The position numbers were made by a program, and so were the translations under genes. 60,529 nucleotides of DNA from Terriglobales bacterium (lineage in GTDB: Bacteria > Acidobacteriota > Terriglobia > Terriglobales > Acidobacteriaceae): positions 1 through 60,529 of the forward strand of contig DASTZZ010000098.1 of the NCBI GenBank assembly GCA_035764005.1. The letters run 5' to 3'. Under the pieces are notes generated by a model. It was not told the DNA's origin, ran no database searches, and saw nothing but the letters and a program-made list of their open reading frames with translations. Positions 1 to 9,279 of the stretch are shown here, piece after piece (the first letter of the stretch is position 1; each line of letters begins with the position of its first letter).

Positions 1-81
1 GCTGGGCTACACATATGTCGCGCCTACGGCGCTTTGGGCTTCGCTTCGCTCGCGTCGATGACACGGCGGCTGGCCCTACGT

Positions 82-1389
82 TTACTTCGCTCGCCGTTCC
101 GCGTACAACGGAAACTGCTCCGCCAACTCGAACACCTGATGGCGAATGCGATCCAGCACCTTGTCGTCTGATCGATGTTCGAGGGCCTCGGCGATCCAGC
201 GCCCGATCTGTTCCATTTCGGGTTCCTTCATTCCGCGCGTAGTCATTGCGGGCGTGCCGATGCGGATGCCGCTGGGTTTGAGTGGTGGATTTGTATCGAA
301 AGGAATTGCGTTTTTGTTGACCGTGATTCCAGCTTTACCTAGAGCCGCTTCGGCTTCGCTGCCAAGCATGCCTTTGGCAAAGACATCAACCAGCATGAGG
401 TGGGTATCAGTCCCGCCGGAGATGATGCGATAGCCTGCATCCTTCAAGGTCTGCGCCAGAACTTTCGCATTGGCGACGATCTGGCGGGCGTACTCCTTAA
501 ACGAGGGTTCGAGCGCTTCCTTGAACGCGACCGCTTTGGCGGCGATGATGTGTACGAGCGGACCACCTTGATGTCCGGGGAATACGTTCTTATCAACGGC
601 CGCAGCGTATTCCTGTTTGCACAAAATCATTCCCGCGCGCGGACCTCGTAGAGTTTTGTGTGTGGTCGTAGTTACGAATTGCGCGTGCGGAACTGGCGAA
701 GGATGTACACCGCCAGCAACGAGTCCGGCGAAGTGCGCCATGTCGATGAGCAGCAGTGCGCCGCAGGCGTCCGCAATCGCTCTCATGCGTGGAAAATCGA
801 ACGTTCGCGGATACGCGCTGCCTCCGCCGATGATCAACTTCGGCTTGTCGCGTTGCGCGATCTGCTCGAGCTCGTCGTAATCGATCGTTTCCGTGTCTTT
901 CCGGACTCCATAGGAAACGACGCGATACAACTTGCCGGAGAAATTCAGCTTGTGGCCATGCGTAAGGTGCCCGCCATGGGCGAGATCGAGTCCCAAAATG
1001 GTATCCCCGGGCTGAAGGACAGAAGAATACGCCGCAGCGTTGGCTTGCGAGCCTGAGTGCGGCTGCACGTTAGCATGATCGGCGCCGAAGAGCTGCTTGG
1101 CACGATCGCGAGCTAGATTCTCGACAACATCACTGAACTCGCACCCGCCGTAATAACGCTTGCCGGGATAGCCTTCGGCATACTTGTTGGTGAAGACACT
1201 GCCCGCGGCTTCCATCACCGCTTCGCTGACAAAGTTTTCTGACGCGATCAGCTCCAAGCCTTCGTGTTGACGGCGTTGCTCGTTCTCAATCGCGGTGAAA
1301 ACCTCTGGATCGACGGCCGAAAGTGGCCGCGCCATTCTTGCTTCGGCTCCAGAGCGCTGAGTCTGATGCGGAGATGTCATCGTCGCCAT
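82..1389 (-). CDS. glyA: Serine hydroxymethyltransferase
   Basis: Cytosolic PLP enzyme that interconverts serine plus tetrahydrofolate with glycine plus 5,10-methylene-tetrahydrofolate, the main entry to the one-carbon pool. Seen in the 435-residue product: the N-terminal [12 protein letters not shown] block, [10 protein letters not shown], and the PLP-lysine segment [14 protein letters not shown]. It is full length, with about 18 residues before the usual family start; an internal Met at residue 19 (position 1335) is an alternative start. The ATG overlaps the stop of the upstream pruA gene (TAATG), so the two are probably translationally coupled. Identity is secure; only the exact start is open. 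Confidence 0.96.
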   Translation of the reverse strand: MATMTSPHQTQRSGAEARMARPLSAVDPEVFTAIENEQRRQHEGLELIASENFVSEAVMEAAGSVFTNKYAEGYPGKRYYGGCEFSDVVENLARDRAKQLFGADHANVQPHSGSQANAAAYSSVLQPGDTILGLDLAHGGHLTHGHKLNFSGKLYRVVSYGVRKDTETIDYDELEQIAQRDKPKLIIGGGSAYPRTFDFPRMRAIADACGALLLIDMAHFAGLVAGGVHPSPVPHAQFVTTTTHKTLRGPRAGMILCKQEYAAAVDKNVFPGHQGGPLVHIIAAKAVAFKEALEPSFKEYARQIVANAKVLAQTLKDAGYRIISGGTDTHLMLVDVFAKGMLGSEAEAALGKAGITVNKNAIPFDTNPPLKPSGIRIGTPAMTTRGMKEPEMEQIGRWIAEALEHRSDDKVLDRIRHQVFELAEQFPLYAERRAK

Positions 1390-2984
1390 TATCGCGTCAC
1401 CTTCTCTCCTATCGATTTTGCCTGCGTGAACAAATACAGATAATCCGGTCCACCGGCTTTCGAGTCCGTGCCCGACATATTAAAACCGCCGAACGGATGC
1501 GCGCCGACCATCGCTCCCGTACACTTGCGATTGATGTAAAGATTGCCGACGTGGAAGTCGCGCTTGGCAATCTCGATCTTCTCCGGGGACGACGTGTAAA
1601 TCGCTCCGGTGAGTCCGTATTCGGTATTATTTGCAATCGCAAGCGATTCTTCGAAATCGCGAGCTTTGATCACGGCGAGCACCGGACCGAAAATCTCCTC
1701 CTGGGAGATGCGCGCATTCGGAGCGACATCGGCGATCACGGTTGGCTGAACGTAATAACCCTCGCCCTCGCCACGGCCGCCGCCGGCAATCACCCGACCT
1801 TCTTTCTTGCCGATTTCGATGTACTCGAGAATCGACTTCATCGCTCCTTCATTCACTACCGGTCCTGTGTTCTTGTTCTCGGCGGGATCGCCCTGCGTAA
1901 GCCGGCTCACACGCTCGCGCAGGCGCGACAGGAACACATCATAGATTGGCTCTTCGACAATCGCGCGCGAGCACGCTGAGCATTTTTGTCCGTTGAACCC
2001 GAATGCCGACGCCACCACGCCTTCGACCGCTGCTTCGAGATCGCAGTCAGCCTGCACGACGATTGAATCCTTGCCGCCCATTTCCAAAATGGTCCGCTTG
2101 ATCCAGATCTGTCCTTTGCGCGGCTGCGCGGCGCGCATGTTTATGTCGAGGCCAACTTCTTTTGAACCCGTAAAAGCAATGAAGCGAGTCTTCGGATGCT
2201 CGACCAGGGCATTGCCGAAAGTGCCTCCCGATCCGGGACAGAAATTGACGACGCCGTCGGGCATGCCTGCCTCTTGCAGCACTTCGAAAAATTTCGCGGC
2301 GATTGTTGGTGAATCGCTGGAAGGCTTCAGAATTACGGTATTCCCGGAGACGATCGCCGCCGAAGTCATCCCTGCCATGATTGCGAAAGGGAAGTTCCAA
2401 GGGGGAATTACCGCGCCTACGCCGAGCGGAATGTATTGGAGTTGGTCGTGCTCGCCGGGAAGCTGCACCGGAGCTTCAGCGCGGGAAAGCCGCAGCGCCT
2501 CGCGCGCATAAAACTCAAGAAAGTCGATGGTTTCAGCGGTATCGGCATCTGCCTCCGCCCAGTTCTTGCCGACTTCGTAGACCATCCAGGCATTGAACTC
2601 AAAACGGCGCGATTGAATGATGGCGCTCGCGTTCAGCAGCAGAGACGCGCGTTCTTCCCAGGAAGTCGTTTTCCAGCTTTCGAAAGCTCGCAGCGCCGCC
2701 TGCATCGCCGGGTCAACGTGCTCAGCCCCGGCCTTCTGATGAATACCGACAACCTCTGAGGGCTTCGCCGGATTTAGCGATTTGATCTTGTCCTTGGTGC
2801 GCACCATCTCGCCGCCGATGACGAGGTCGTACTCGGTCCCGAGCTGCGCACCCACCGACCGCAGAGCGTCGCGCATGCTGCGGGCATTCTCCTCGCGGCC
2901 GAAGTCAGTGTGCGTACAGTTGCGGAACTCGCCCTGCGGCGAACGCAAAGAAATCGTGGAGATAGTGTCAACGGTAGCTGCCAT
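1389..2984 (-). CDS. pruA: L-glutamate gamma-semialdehyde (1-pyrroline-5-carboxylate) dehydrogenase
   Basis: NAD-dependent aldehyde dehydrogenase for the last step of proline breakdown, glutamate semialdehyde to glutamate. The 531-residue product shows the PWNFPFAI motif, FTGSKEVG of the cofactor site, the general-base glutamate in [11 protein letters not shown] and the nucleophilic cysteine in NGQKCSACS (about residue 335). The N-terminus, with a DF...EEN...AL segment before LVIGGE, matches stand-alone bacterial RocA/PruA enzymes rather than the fused PutA. No proline dehydrogenase gene is in the window. It is the first gene of a two-gene unit with glyA and is divergent from the acetyltransferase at 3082. 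Confidence 0.94.
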   Translation of the reverse strand: MAATVDTISTISLRSPQGEFRNCTHTDFGREENARSMRDALRSVGAQLGTEYDLVIGGEMVRTKDKIKSLNPAKPSEVVGIHQKAGAEHVDPAMQAALRAFESWKTTSWEERASLLLNASAIIQSRRFEFNAWMVYEVGKNWAEADADTAETIDFLEFYAREALRLSRAEAPVQLPGEHDQLQYIPLGVGAVIPPWNFPFAIMAGMTSAAIVSGNTVILKPSSDSPTIAAKFFEVLQEAGMPDGVVNFCPGSGGTFGNALVEHPKTRFIAFTGSKEVGLDINMRAAQPRKGQIWIKRTILEMGGKDSIVVQADCDLEAAVEGVVASAFGFNGQKCSACSRAIVEEPIYDVFLSRLRERVSRLTQGDPAENKNTGPVVNEGAMKSILEYIEIGKKEGRVIAGGGRGEGEGYYVQPTVIADVAPNARISQEEIFGPVLAVIKARDFEESLAIANNTEYGLTGAIYTSSPEKIEIAKRDFHVGNLYINRKCTGAMVGAHPFGGFNMSGTDSKAGGPDYLYLFTQAKSIGEKVTR

Positions 2985-3081
2985 GAATGGCCCTCAGGAA
3001 GGAATCGGGCGGCAGAAGCGCCGCAAAAGGGTAGTTTACACCCGAGAACTTTGCGAAGAGCGCCAGGGTAAATATAAGAAG

Positions 3082-3702
3082 ATGGGTTGCGAGCTCTGCG
3101 AAAATCAGAACATGTCTCGCGAGAATTTTCCGGAACTTTTGAAAACGGACCGGCTGGTCTTGCGGCGTTACCGCCCGGCAGACTCTCCTGGCATTTTAAG
3201 ACTGGTAAGTAGCGACAGAGACCGTCTGGTCAGAGAATTCGCGCAAATCGCCGCGCTACGAACGCTCGAAGACGCCGCCTCATTCGTCTCCGAAAAACGC
3301 GAACAATGGAATGAGCGGAAGACCTTCTGCTATGGCATCTGGCGCAACGATCAAGCCGATCAAATCGGCCAGATCCAGGTGAAGAACATATCTTGGCAAA
3401 TTCCTGGGGCCGAGCTGGGATATTTCATTGGCGGAACCTGGCAACAATGCGGTTATGCGACCGAGGCCATCCACGCACTTTTGCGCTTCGCGTTTCTTAG
3501 ATTGTCGTTCGAACGGGTGTTTGTGCGCATCTTGCCCGACAATCATCGGAGCTTGTCGCTAGTGCAGAAGCTAGGCTTTCGATCGGAGGGTCTGCACCGT
3601 AGCGCATACCGCTGCGGGTTCGGTGAACTTCACGATGTCCATTGCCTGGGGTTAATTCAAGACGACTATCGAAAGCTGGAGAGATCGGATGCGAATTCTT
3701 GA
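3082..3702 (+). CDS. GNAT family N-acetyltransferase (RimJ/RimL type)
   Basis: Acetyl-CoA-dependent N-acetyltransferase; the substrate is unknown, and the subfamily includes enzymes acting on ribosomal protein N-termini. The product opens with a TDRLVLRRYRPAD strand-helix, followed by GYFIGGTWQQCGYATEAI (the acetyl-CoA loop; the usual G-x-G is less obvious) and the NHRSLSLVQKLGFRSEG helix near the C-terminus. I start at ATG 3082 because an AAGAAG stretch lies just upstream; the reading frame is open further back, and ATG 3112 is an alternative. With the 3082 start the product carries a short CELC motif at residues 3-6, absent from the core family. Convergent with dusB across a palindromic element. 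Confidence 0.82.
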   Translation: MGCELCENQNMSRENFPELLKTDRLVLRRYRPADSPGILRLVSSDRDRLVREFAQIAALRTLEDAASFVSEKREQWNERKTFCYGIWRNDQADQIGQIQVKNISWQIPGAELGYFIGGTWQQCGYATEAIHALLRFAFLRLSFERVFVRILPDNHRSLSLVQKLGFRSEGLHRSAYRCGFGELHDVHCLGLIQDDYRKLERSDANS

Positions 3703-3776
3703 CCGAAGATTGCGCTGCTGTTAAAGCATGTTTCACTTGCCATAGACTGAGTTTGAAAAGCCTGACCTTCCCTGCA

Positions 3777-3941
3777 CTGTCATCCTTCGGAGCGCCGCGA
3801 TGAAGTCTCGATTTTTCACAATTTGGCGTGCGCTCCGGGGGATCTGCTGTTTCATTTTGCCTTTAAAACAGCAGGTTCCCCGCGCCGCGAACCCAAGTCT
3901 TGGCAGGAGGCACTCTGTCGCTGCGGCGCGAGGAATGACAG
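3777..3941. repeat. Palindromic intergenic element (TGTCATYC-ended family, diverged copy)
   Basis: The gap between convergent GNAT and dusB genes holds an element bounded by CTGTCATCCTTCGG on the left and GAGGAATGACAG on the right, which are near reverse complements. Inside is a strong hairpin: CTGCTGTTT (about 3844-3852) pairs perfectly with AAACAGCAG, flanked by GGGG/CCCC. The ends resemble the clearer copy at 26911-27120. No protein is encoded. It may act as a transcript end for both flanking genes. Confidence 0.55.
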
Positions 3942-4045
3942 GGTTAACCATGGTCGTTTGAGTTGGAGCCTCGGCGGAGTTTCACGCGAGCTGTGCCGTA
4001 CATCACGATTGGATCAGGTATGGAGAAAAATGCTCTGACATCGAG

Positions 4046-5203
4046 TCAGAACGCCGCAGCAAGGACTGAAGGGACAATCGCTTGTTCGTGCTGTGGTCGA
4101 CCTAGATGTTGCTCAAAGAATTCGTCCACGCGGCCTAGAACTTCGTTAGCCGACTTCGCTTCGTAGACGGCTTTTCTCAGATAACTGCCGTTCGTTACAC
4201 CATGCGTAAACCACGAAGCGAACTGCTTCATCTTGCCGACCGCATCTGGTAACTCCTCAGCAATAAGCATGGCGAAGTAGGTGCGGATCATCTGGTAGCG
4301 GTCGTACTCAGTCGGCTGCGTGTACGTGCCCACGCCGGTCGCCTGCTTTGAGGCGGTGTACTCGGCGATTTGGCGGAAGATCCACGGATTTGATGGCGCG
4401 GTACGGCCGATCATAATGCCATCGCATCCGGTCTGCGCGACCATTGCCCCCGCATCCTCGGGAGTGCGAATGTCCCCATTTCCTATAACGGGAATTTTAA
4501 CAGCACTCTTTACCGCCGCGATGAATTCCCAACGCGCATTCCCACTGTAGCCTTGCTCGCGAGTGCGGGCGTGGAGAGCGACGGCATTCAATCCACAATT
4601 CTCAGCTAGACGTGCGAGTTCCACACACACTATTTCCGAGTCCGACCAGCCCAGCCGGTATTTCACCGTAAACGGAATCTTCACCGCCGAGCGCACCGCT
4701 TCGAAGATGCGCTGAATCTGCGGCAGATCGCGCAGCAATCCCGATCCGCCATTGCACTTGACCACCCGCTTGGCCGGACAGCCGAGATTGAGATCGACCA
4801 GGTCAAACCCGAGGTCTTCGACAACACGCGCAGCGCCGGCCACGATCGTTGGATCAGAGCCAAAGAGCTGCGCCGAGATCGGATGCTCGTCATCGTAGAA
4901 CGTGAGATAGCGCTTGCGACGCGACTCGCGGCACCGCGCCAGCCCGTCGGCCGAGGTGAACTCAGTCATAATCAGCCCGCAGCCGGACTGAACGTTCGTG
5001 ATGTCAGCCTCGACCCGTGAACTCAGAACCCCCTGCGGTAGCGGGGGGCGATCTTCGTTAGTACTTGTAAACAGGCTAGCGTTGCGGATAAAGCGACGAA
5101 ACACGGTGTCCGTAACACCCGCCATGGGAGCCAGAACGGTGGCAGGAGCCACACGAACGTTCCCAATACGCACCTCCGCCGGCACGCAGACGTCTGCCGG
5201 CAT
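4046..5203 (-). CDS. dusB: tRNA-dihydrouridine synthase B
   Basis: FMN enzyme reducing specific uridines in the tRNA D-loop to dihydrouridine with NADPH. The 385-residue product shows APMAGVTDTVFRRF at the N-terminus, the DLNLGCPAKRVVKCNGGSG block with the catalytic cysteine region, KYRLGW, VALHARTREQGY and the phosphate loop IPVIGNGDIRTPEDA. The frame is open about 41 codons upstream, but those codons run through a GGTTACAGGGGACAGG repeat array and have no family similarity, so I start at ATG 5203 (MPADVC). An insert around residues 45-60 (SLFTSTNEDRPPLPQG) is longer than in most DusB proteins. Confidence 0.92.
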   Translation of the reverse strand: MPADVCVPAEVRIGNVRVAPATVLAPMAGVTDTVFRRFIRNASLFTSTNEDRPPLPQGVLSSRVEADITNVQSGCGLIMTEFTSADGLARCRESRRKRYLTFYDDEHPISAQLFGSDPTIVAGAARVVEDLGFDLVDLNLGCPAKRVVKCNGGSGLLRDLPQIQRIFEAVRSAVKIPFTVKYRLGWSDSEIVCVELARLAENCGLNAVALHARTREQGYSGNARWEFIAAVKSAVKIPVIGNGDIRTPEDAGAMVAQTGCDGIMIGRTAPSNPWIFRQIAEYTASKQATGVGTYTQPTEYDRYQMIRTYFAMLIAEELPDAVGKMKQFASWFTHGVTNGSYLRKAVYEAKSANEVLGRVDEFFEQHLGRPQHEQAIVPSVLAAAF

Positions 5204-5244
5204 GGCATGGGAGATCGGGTTGTCCCAGGATTTGCGCACGGTTA

Positions 5245-5396
5245 GGGAACAGGTTACAGGGGACAGGGTACAGGGAAAAGCACAAAGGGAGTACTTCCCG
5301 CTGACCGGATGTGCAGCTAAAGCCAACAGGATGGACAGCTAAAAGAAGCGGTGGCTCTGAGCCGCCCTGTTCCCTGTAACCTGTCCCCTGTTCCCT
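5245..5396. repeat. Inverted pair of GGTTACAGGGGACAG arrays
   Basis: Positions 5245-5276 carry GGGAACAGGTTACAGGGG followed by ACAGGGTACAGGGA; positions 5364-5396 carry the reverse complement with small changes (CCCTGTTCCCTGTAACCTG then TCCCCTGTTCCC). About 85 bp separates the arms. The unit is a degenerate 7/14-bp word built from GGTTACAG and GGGACAG. The same word returns at 56254-56287 inside a gene. The pair fills the gap between rpmE and dusB and could fold into a long hairpin. Confidence 0.85.
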
Positions 5397-5400
5397 TGTC

Positions 5401-5634
5401 TTATTTCGTGCCTGTCTTCGCGCCCGCCTGCTCTGACTTGGCGTACTTGCGGCGGAAGCGCTCAACGCGACCGGCGGTATCGACCAGCTTCTGTTTGCCG
5501 GTGAAGAACGGATGGCAATTAGAGCAGATTTCCAGGTGGATATCGCCCTTATGGGTGGATCGGGTGGTAAAGCTGTTCCCGCACGCGCACATGACGCGTA
5601 TCTCGTTGTAAGCGGGATGAATCTTCTCTTTCAC
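5401..5634 (-). CDS. rpmE: 50S ribosomal protein L31 (zinc-binding form)
   Basis: Small protein of the large ribosomal subunit. The 77-residue product begins [12 protein letters not shown] and keeps the zinc ligands as CAC (residues 16-18) and CSNC (residues 37-40), so it is the C+ form, which can hold zinc. The lysine-rich tail after RKYAKSEQ is slightly long. It lies alone between the R1 repeat element and the cold-shock gene; in many bacteria rpmE sits beside prfA, but here prfA is 26 kb away. Confidence 0.95.
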   Translation of the reverse strand: MKEKIHPAYNEIRVMCACGNSFTTRSTHKGDIHLEICSNCHPFFTGKQKLVDTAGRVERFRRKYAKSEQAGAKTGTK

Positions 5635-5735
5635 AGTAAAACCTTCCTTGGATCACCGGGGCACACGGAGCCTCTCCGCGAGTTTTCCGGGAACTTCTAG
5701 TTTACGGGAATTCACCACAGTTCGGCAACGCGCGC

Positions 5736-5770
5736 AGTCCATCAAGTCCACCAAGTCCACTGAGTCCACC
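5736..5770. repeat. AAGTCCACY 9-bp array
   Basis: Four successive degenerate 9-mers of the form AGTCCAYCA / AGTCCACTG. The same word occurs as an inverted pair inside the gene at 50216-50920. Here only one arm is seen, directly next to the cold-shock gene terminator. Confidence 0.8.
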
Positions 5771-5772
5771 CC

Positions 5773-5802
5773 AAAAACGAAAGGGCGACCTTTCGGTCGC
5801 CC
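5773..5802 (-). terminator. Rho-independent terminator of the cold-shock gene
   Basis: Reading the minus strand, GGGCGACC and GGTCGCCC form a perfect 8-bp stem with a GAAA tetraloop (5783-5802), followed by TTTCGTTTTTGG. It lies 22 bases past the cold-shock stop codon. Confidence 0.88.
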
Positions 5803-5824
5803 CTGGTGTTCCGGTATTTCAGGA

Positions 5825-6025
5825 TTAGAGCGGTTGGACGCTCTCTGCCTGCCAACCCTTGGGTCCCTTCACGACGGTGAACTGCACCGGCTGGCCTTCT
5901 TTCAGGCTGCGAAATCCGTTGGCCTGAATTGCCGAAAAGTGCACGAAAACATCTTCGCCGTTCTGGCGGCTGATGAATCCGTAGCCCTTAGCGTCGTTGA
6001 ACCACTTAACTGTACCTTGTTCCAT
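5825..6025 (-). CDS. Cold-shock domain protein (CspA family)
   Basis: Single-stranded nucleic-acid-binding OB-fold protein acting as an RNA chaperone. The 66-residue product starts [18 protein letters not shown] and shows RNP1 (KGYGFI) and RNP2 (VFVHF) with the usual spacing. A purine-rich GGATTAGAGAG lies upstream of the ATG. The roughly 150-200 nt upstream before ppk would give a long 5' leader, as is common for csp genes; a TATACT on the minus strand (6146-6151) is a weak -10 candidate. It has its own terminator, so it is monocistronic. Confidence 0.95.
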   Translation of the reverse strand: MEQGTVKWFNDAKGYGFISRQNGEDVFVHFSAIQANGFRSLKEGQPVQFTVVKGPKGWQAESVQPL

Positions 6026-6472
6026 AGTGTTGCTCTCTAATCCTTTAATCTTGTGAATTACGCTGAGATGTCAAGCGGAGGATACTTCAGGCAGGACCAG
6101 CTTTAAGGCGAGGACTGCTCACAACCGTGCATCTAACGCGGGCATAGTATACCAGAGAACATCCTTGTTCCCTCAGAAATTCTGCTTAATACTAACTATA
6201 GAGTTCGTGCTGAAGGGCCTTTTGTGCTCGCAGCTCGGCTAAGCCTTTACTGACCCGCAACTTGCCAGAGCGGTTCCATTCGACCACTCTTCCCGAAACT
6301 GTGAACCTATCAGATGCCGCACGGTTGTGGGCCTTCGCACATCGGAACACTTATATGGCTTTACGCCGGTTTGCTAAGCCATTCACCCATCAGGCTGCCA
6401 ATTCGAGGTCGGTCGCCGTGCGTTACACTTTTCTGAGCCCAACTGGCGTTCCTCCCCGCTCTTAGGCCGACC
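6026..6472. other. Intergenic region between divergent csp and ppk
   Basis: No convincing gene. It should hold the csp leader and promoter (minus strand) and the ppk promoter (plus strand). A minus-strand TATACT at 6146-6151 could be a csp -10 box, but no good -35 is at the right distance. No strong Shine-Dalgarno precedes ppk (only AGG 7-9 bases upstream). Confidence 0.5.
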
Positions 6473-8635
6473 ATGCCGCCTCTCTCGACTGATAAACCTG
6501 ACTACTTCCTGAATCGTGAACTATCGTGGCTCAAGTTCAACGAGCGTGTTCTTGAAGAGGCTGAAGATGAATCGAATCCGCTGTTGGAGCGGGTGAAATT
6601 TCTCAGCATTACAGCGTCCAACCTCGATGAATTCTTCGAGGTTCGCCTCGCCGGCCTTCTGCAGCGCATTGAAGACGGCTACATCATTCCTGGGCCTGAT
6701 GGATTGCCTCCGGAGCAGGAACTTGAGCTCGTCATTAAAGACGTAAAGCAATTCGTCGATGCTCAGTACTCGTCCTGGAACGACCACCTGCGTCCCGCGC
6801 TGGCCGAGAACGGCATTCGCATCCTTGCACTGAGCGATCTCGACACCAACGCCGCCGATTTTCTTGAAGAGTATTGCGAGCGCGAGGTCGATCCGCTGCT
6901 TACGCCCATTACGATCGATCCAGCGCACCCGTTTCCGCGTGTCGTGAACAAAGCGTTGTGCCTGGCATTCCTGCTGCGTCGGCGCCGGCGATCTTCGGCG
7001 GTTTACATGGGTGTGATTACGGTGCCGCGTTCGCTGCCCCGCATCCTGCGCGTGCCTTCTGACGAAGGCACCCACGATTACGTATTCCTTGCTGATCTGG
7101 TGGCAGCCCATGCTGCGAAGATGTATCGCGGGTACGAGATTATCTCCGCCGCAGCCTTTCGCGTTACGCGCAACAGCAATCTCTATTTGCAGGAAGAAGA
7201 GTCGCGCAATCTGCTCGAGTCAGTACGAACTGAGCTGCACAACCGTCGTAAGGGCGATGCGGTGAGACTTGAAATCGATGATGGCGCGGCTCCGGAGATC
7301 GTTGAGCGTCTCCGCGGTAATTTTGGACTCGAAGAATGGCAGGTATTTCGCACTCCCGGGCCAGTGAATCTTTCGCGCGTGTTGAGCATTCACGAGCAGA
7401 CGCCGCGTCCCGATTTGAAATTCCGGCCGTTCGTGCCGCGCGAACTGCATCTCACCGGCAAAGCGCGCGACATCTTCGAGGAAATTCGCAAGCACGACAT
7501 CCTCTTGCACCATCCCTTTGACTCGTTCAATGCCGTAGTCGGCTTCATTGAGACTGCAGCCAAAGATCCGAACGTGATCTCCGTTCGCCAGACTCTTTAC
7601 CGGACGGGCGAGGAGTCGCGCATTGTGCAAGCGATGATCGAAGCGGCCGCGAGTAAGGAAGTCACGGTGGTGGTCGAACTGAAAGCGCGCTTTGACGAAG
7701 CTTCGAACATTCGCTGGGCCCGCAGCCTTGAAGATGCAGGCGTGCAGGTCTTCCATGGCCTGGTCGGACTCAAGACGCATTGCAAGCTCACCCTGCTGGT
7801 GCGCCGCGATCCTGACGGCGTGACGCGCCGTTATGCCCATCTTGGGACCGGCAACTACAATGCGGTGACCGCCCGGTTCTATACCGACCTGAGTCTGCTG
7901 ACTGCAAACGAAGAAATTACCGAAGCCGTCCAGGAGGTCTTCAATTTCCTCACCGCCTATGCCGATCACGCGCACTACGACCCGCTGCTCGTCTCGCCTG
8001 TCGATTGCGCCGAGCGCACTATCGCGTTGATTCAACGGGAGGCAGATCATGCTCGCGCACGTCGTCCGGCACGCATTATCGGAAAGATGAATGCGCTTCT
8101 CGACAAGCCGGTGATTCAGGCCTTGTATCGTGCGTCGCAGGCTGGAGTCGAGATTGATCTCATTGTGCGCGGTATGTGCGCGCTTCGCCCGGGCGTTCGT
8201 GGAATCAGCGATCGCATTCGTGTGCGCAGCATTGTCGGCAGATTTCTGGAGCACAGCAGAATCTTTTCGTTCGCCAACGCCGGCGAGGAAGAACTCTATC
8301 TCGGCAGCGCCGATTGGATGCCGCGCAATCTTTACGAGCGCGTGGAGGTTGTTTTTCCGGTTTTCGATCCCTTGCTGAAGCAGCGGGTACGCCAGGAGAT
8401 TCTCGAATCGTATTTGGCCGACACCGCGAAGGCCCGCGTACTGCAATCTTCCGGCGACTACATTCGCGCCAGTGAACTGGCACGCGGAGGCCGACGTAGA
8501 AGGCTGCGCCCACTCTTCAACGCGCAGGAGTTCCTGATAGCATTAGCCGAGGGCAGCGCGTCGCTCGCATCGATTCCCCCCATTCCGGTGCGTTCGCAGC
8601 GACCACGTCCGCGTCACCGAGTTGAGCAGGCATGA
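6473..8635 (+). CDS. ppk: Polyphosphate kinase 1
   Basis: Makes inorganic polyphosphate from ATP through a phosphohistidine intermediate. The 720-residue product has the N-terminal FLNRELSWLKFNERVLEEA motif and the SNLDEFFEVRLAGL segment. The two conserved histidines are visible: RRYAHLGTGNYN (His456) and GRFLEHSRIF (His594, matching His592 of the E. coli enzyme), and the GSADWMPRNL motif follows. The C-terminus ends in a basic tail. The stop overlaps the next start as ATGA, coupling it to the sixA-like gene. It opens a four-gene polyphosphate region. Confidence 0.97.
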   Translation: MPPLSTDKPDYFLNRELSWLKFNERVLEEAEDESNPLLERVKFLSITASNLDEFFEVRLAGLLQRIEDGYIIPGPDGLPPEQELELVIKDVKQFVDAQYSSWNDHLRPALAENGIRILALSDLDTNAADFLEEYCEREVDPLLTPITIDPAHPFPRVVNKALCLAFLLRRRRRSSAVYMGVITVPRSLPRILRVPSDEGTHDYVFLADLVAAHAAKMYRGYEIISAAAFRVTRNSNLYLQEEESRNLLESVRTELHNRRKGDAVRLEIDDGAAPEIVERLRGNFGLEEWQVFRTPGPVNLSRVLSIHEQTPRPDLKFRPFVPRELHLTGKARDIFEEIRKHDILLHHPFDSFNAVVGFIETAAKDPNVISVRQTLYRTGEESRIVQAMIEAAASKEVTVVVELKARFDEASNIRWARSLEDAGVQVFHGLVGLKTHCKLTLLVRRDPDGVTRRYAHLGTGNYNAVTARFYTDLSLLTANEEITEAVQEVFNFLTAYADHAHYDPLLVSPVDCAERTIALIQREADHARARRPARIIGKMNALLDKPVIQALYRASQAGVEIDLIVRGMCALRPGVRGISDRIRVRSIVGRFLEHSRIFSFANAGEEELYLGSADWMPRNLYERVEVVFPVFDPLLKQRVRQEILESYLADTAKARVLQSSGDYIRASELARGGRRRRLRPLFNAQEFLIALAEGSASLASIPPIPVRSQRPRPRHRVEQA

Positions 8636-9279
8636 TCATCTACTTCGTTCGCCACGCTAGCGCAGGTCAGAAAAAACTCAGCGGAAAAAAAGACGAGAAG
8701 CGCCCCCTCGACCCCGACGGTGTGCAACAGTGTACGCAAATGGGGCGGGTCCTCTCGTCGATGGAAGTTGGCGTAGACGCCATCATCTCGAGTCCTCTGA
8801 AGCGTGCAACGCAGACCGCCGCTCTGATCGCGAACGAGATTGGCTACGATGGCAAGCTGCACATCGAGAACGCGCTGCGTCCTGAGGCCAAGTACGACCA
8901 CTTTCGCGACATGCTGCGCGATTACTCGAAGAACGAATCTATTCTGGTGGTCGGCCATAATCCCAACTTCAGCGACTTTCTTGGACGGACAATTGCCGGA
9001 AGCGGCGAGCGCGCGCACGTGGACATGAGGAAGGGCGCAGTCGCGAAGATCGAAAGCAAGCAGAAGAAGTACGTGCTCGACTGGCTGCTCACGCCGCGGC
9101 TGGCGAAAGCTGCAGCCGATGCCAATGCCGGTGACAGCACCGCTTCGAATGCCCCAAACGGGAATGGAGAATTCGAAATTCCGGACGAGTACTTGAGCGT
9201 ACGAGGAAAAAGCCTGACGAACAACGATCAGGGCGCTGGACGCACGACTAAATCCCGTCCGAAGACGTCGCGGAAGTAG
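8632..9279 (+). CDS. sixA: SixA-like phosphohistidine phosphatase
   Basis: Histidine phosphatase superfamily member of the SixA type, expected to remove phosphate from phosphohistidine. The product starts MIIYFVRHASAG with the catalytic RH, then SSPLKRATQTAA and LVVGHNPNFS with the second histidine. The core ends near residue 150; about 60 more residues form a low-complexity, basic tail ending TTKSRPKTSRK, longer than E. coli SixA (161 aa). It overlaps ppk by 4 bp, and its tail overlaps the convergent ppx gene by 52 bp. Coupling to ppk, itself a phosphohistidine enzyme, suggests but does not prove a role in polyphosphate metabolism. Confidence 0.85.
   Translation: MIIYFVRHASAGQKKLSGKKDEKRPLDPDGVQQCTQMGRVLSSMEVGVDAIISSPLKRATQTAALIANEIGYDGKLHIENALRPEAKYDHFRDMLRDYSKNESILVVGHNPNFSDFLGRTIAGSGERAHVDMRKGAVAKIESKQKKYVLDWLLTPRLAKAAADANAGDSTASNAPNGNGEFEIPDEYLSVRGKSLTNNDQGAGRTTKSRPKTSRK

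Noticed and set aside
1323-1979. Open frame antisense to pruA/glyA
   Set aside because: Covers well-conserved coding DNA on the other strand and has no family features.
5204-5326. N-terminal extension of DusB
   Set aside because: Its codons are translated repeat DNA (GGTTACAGGGG words).
7220-8446. Long open frame antisense to ppk (408 codons)
   Set aside because: It lies fully inside an unmistakable ppk gene; product shows no domain, and long antisense frames are expected at this base composition.
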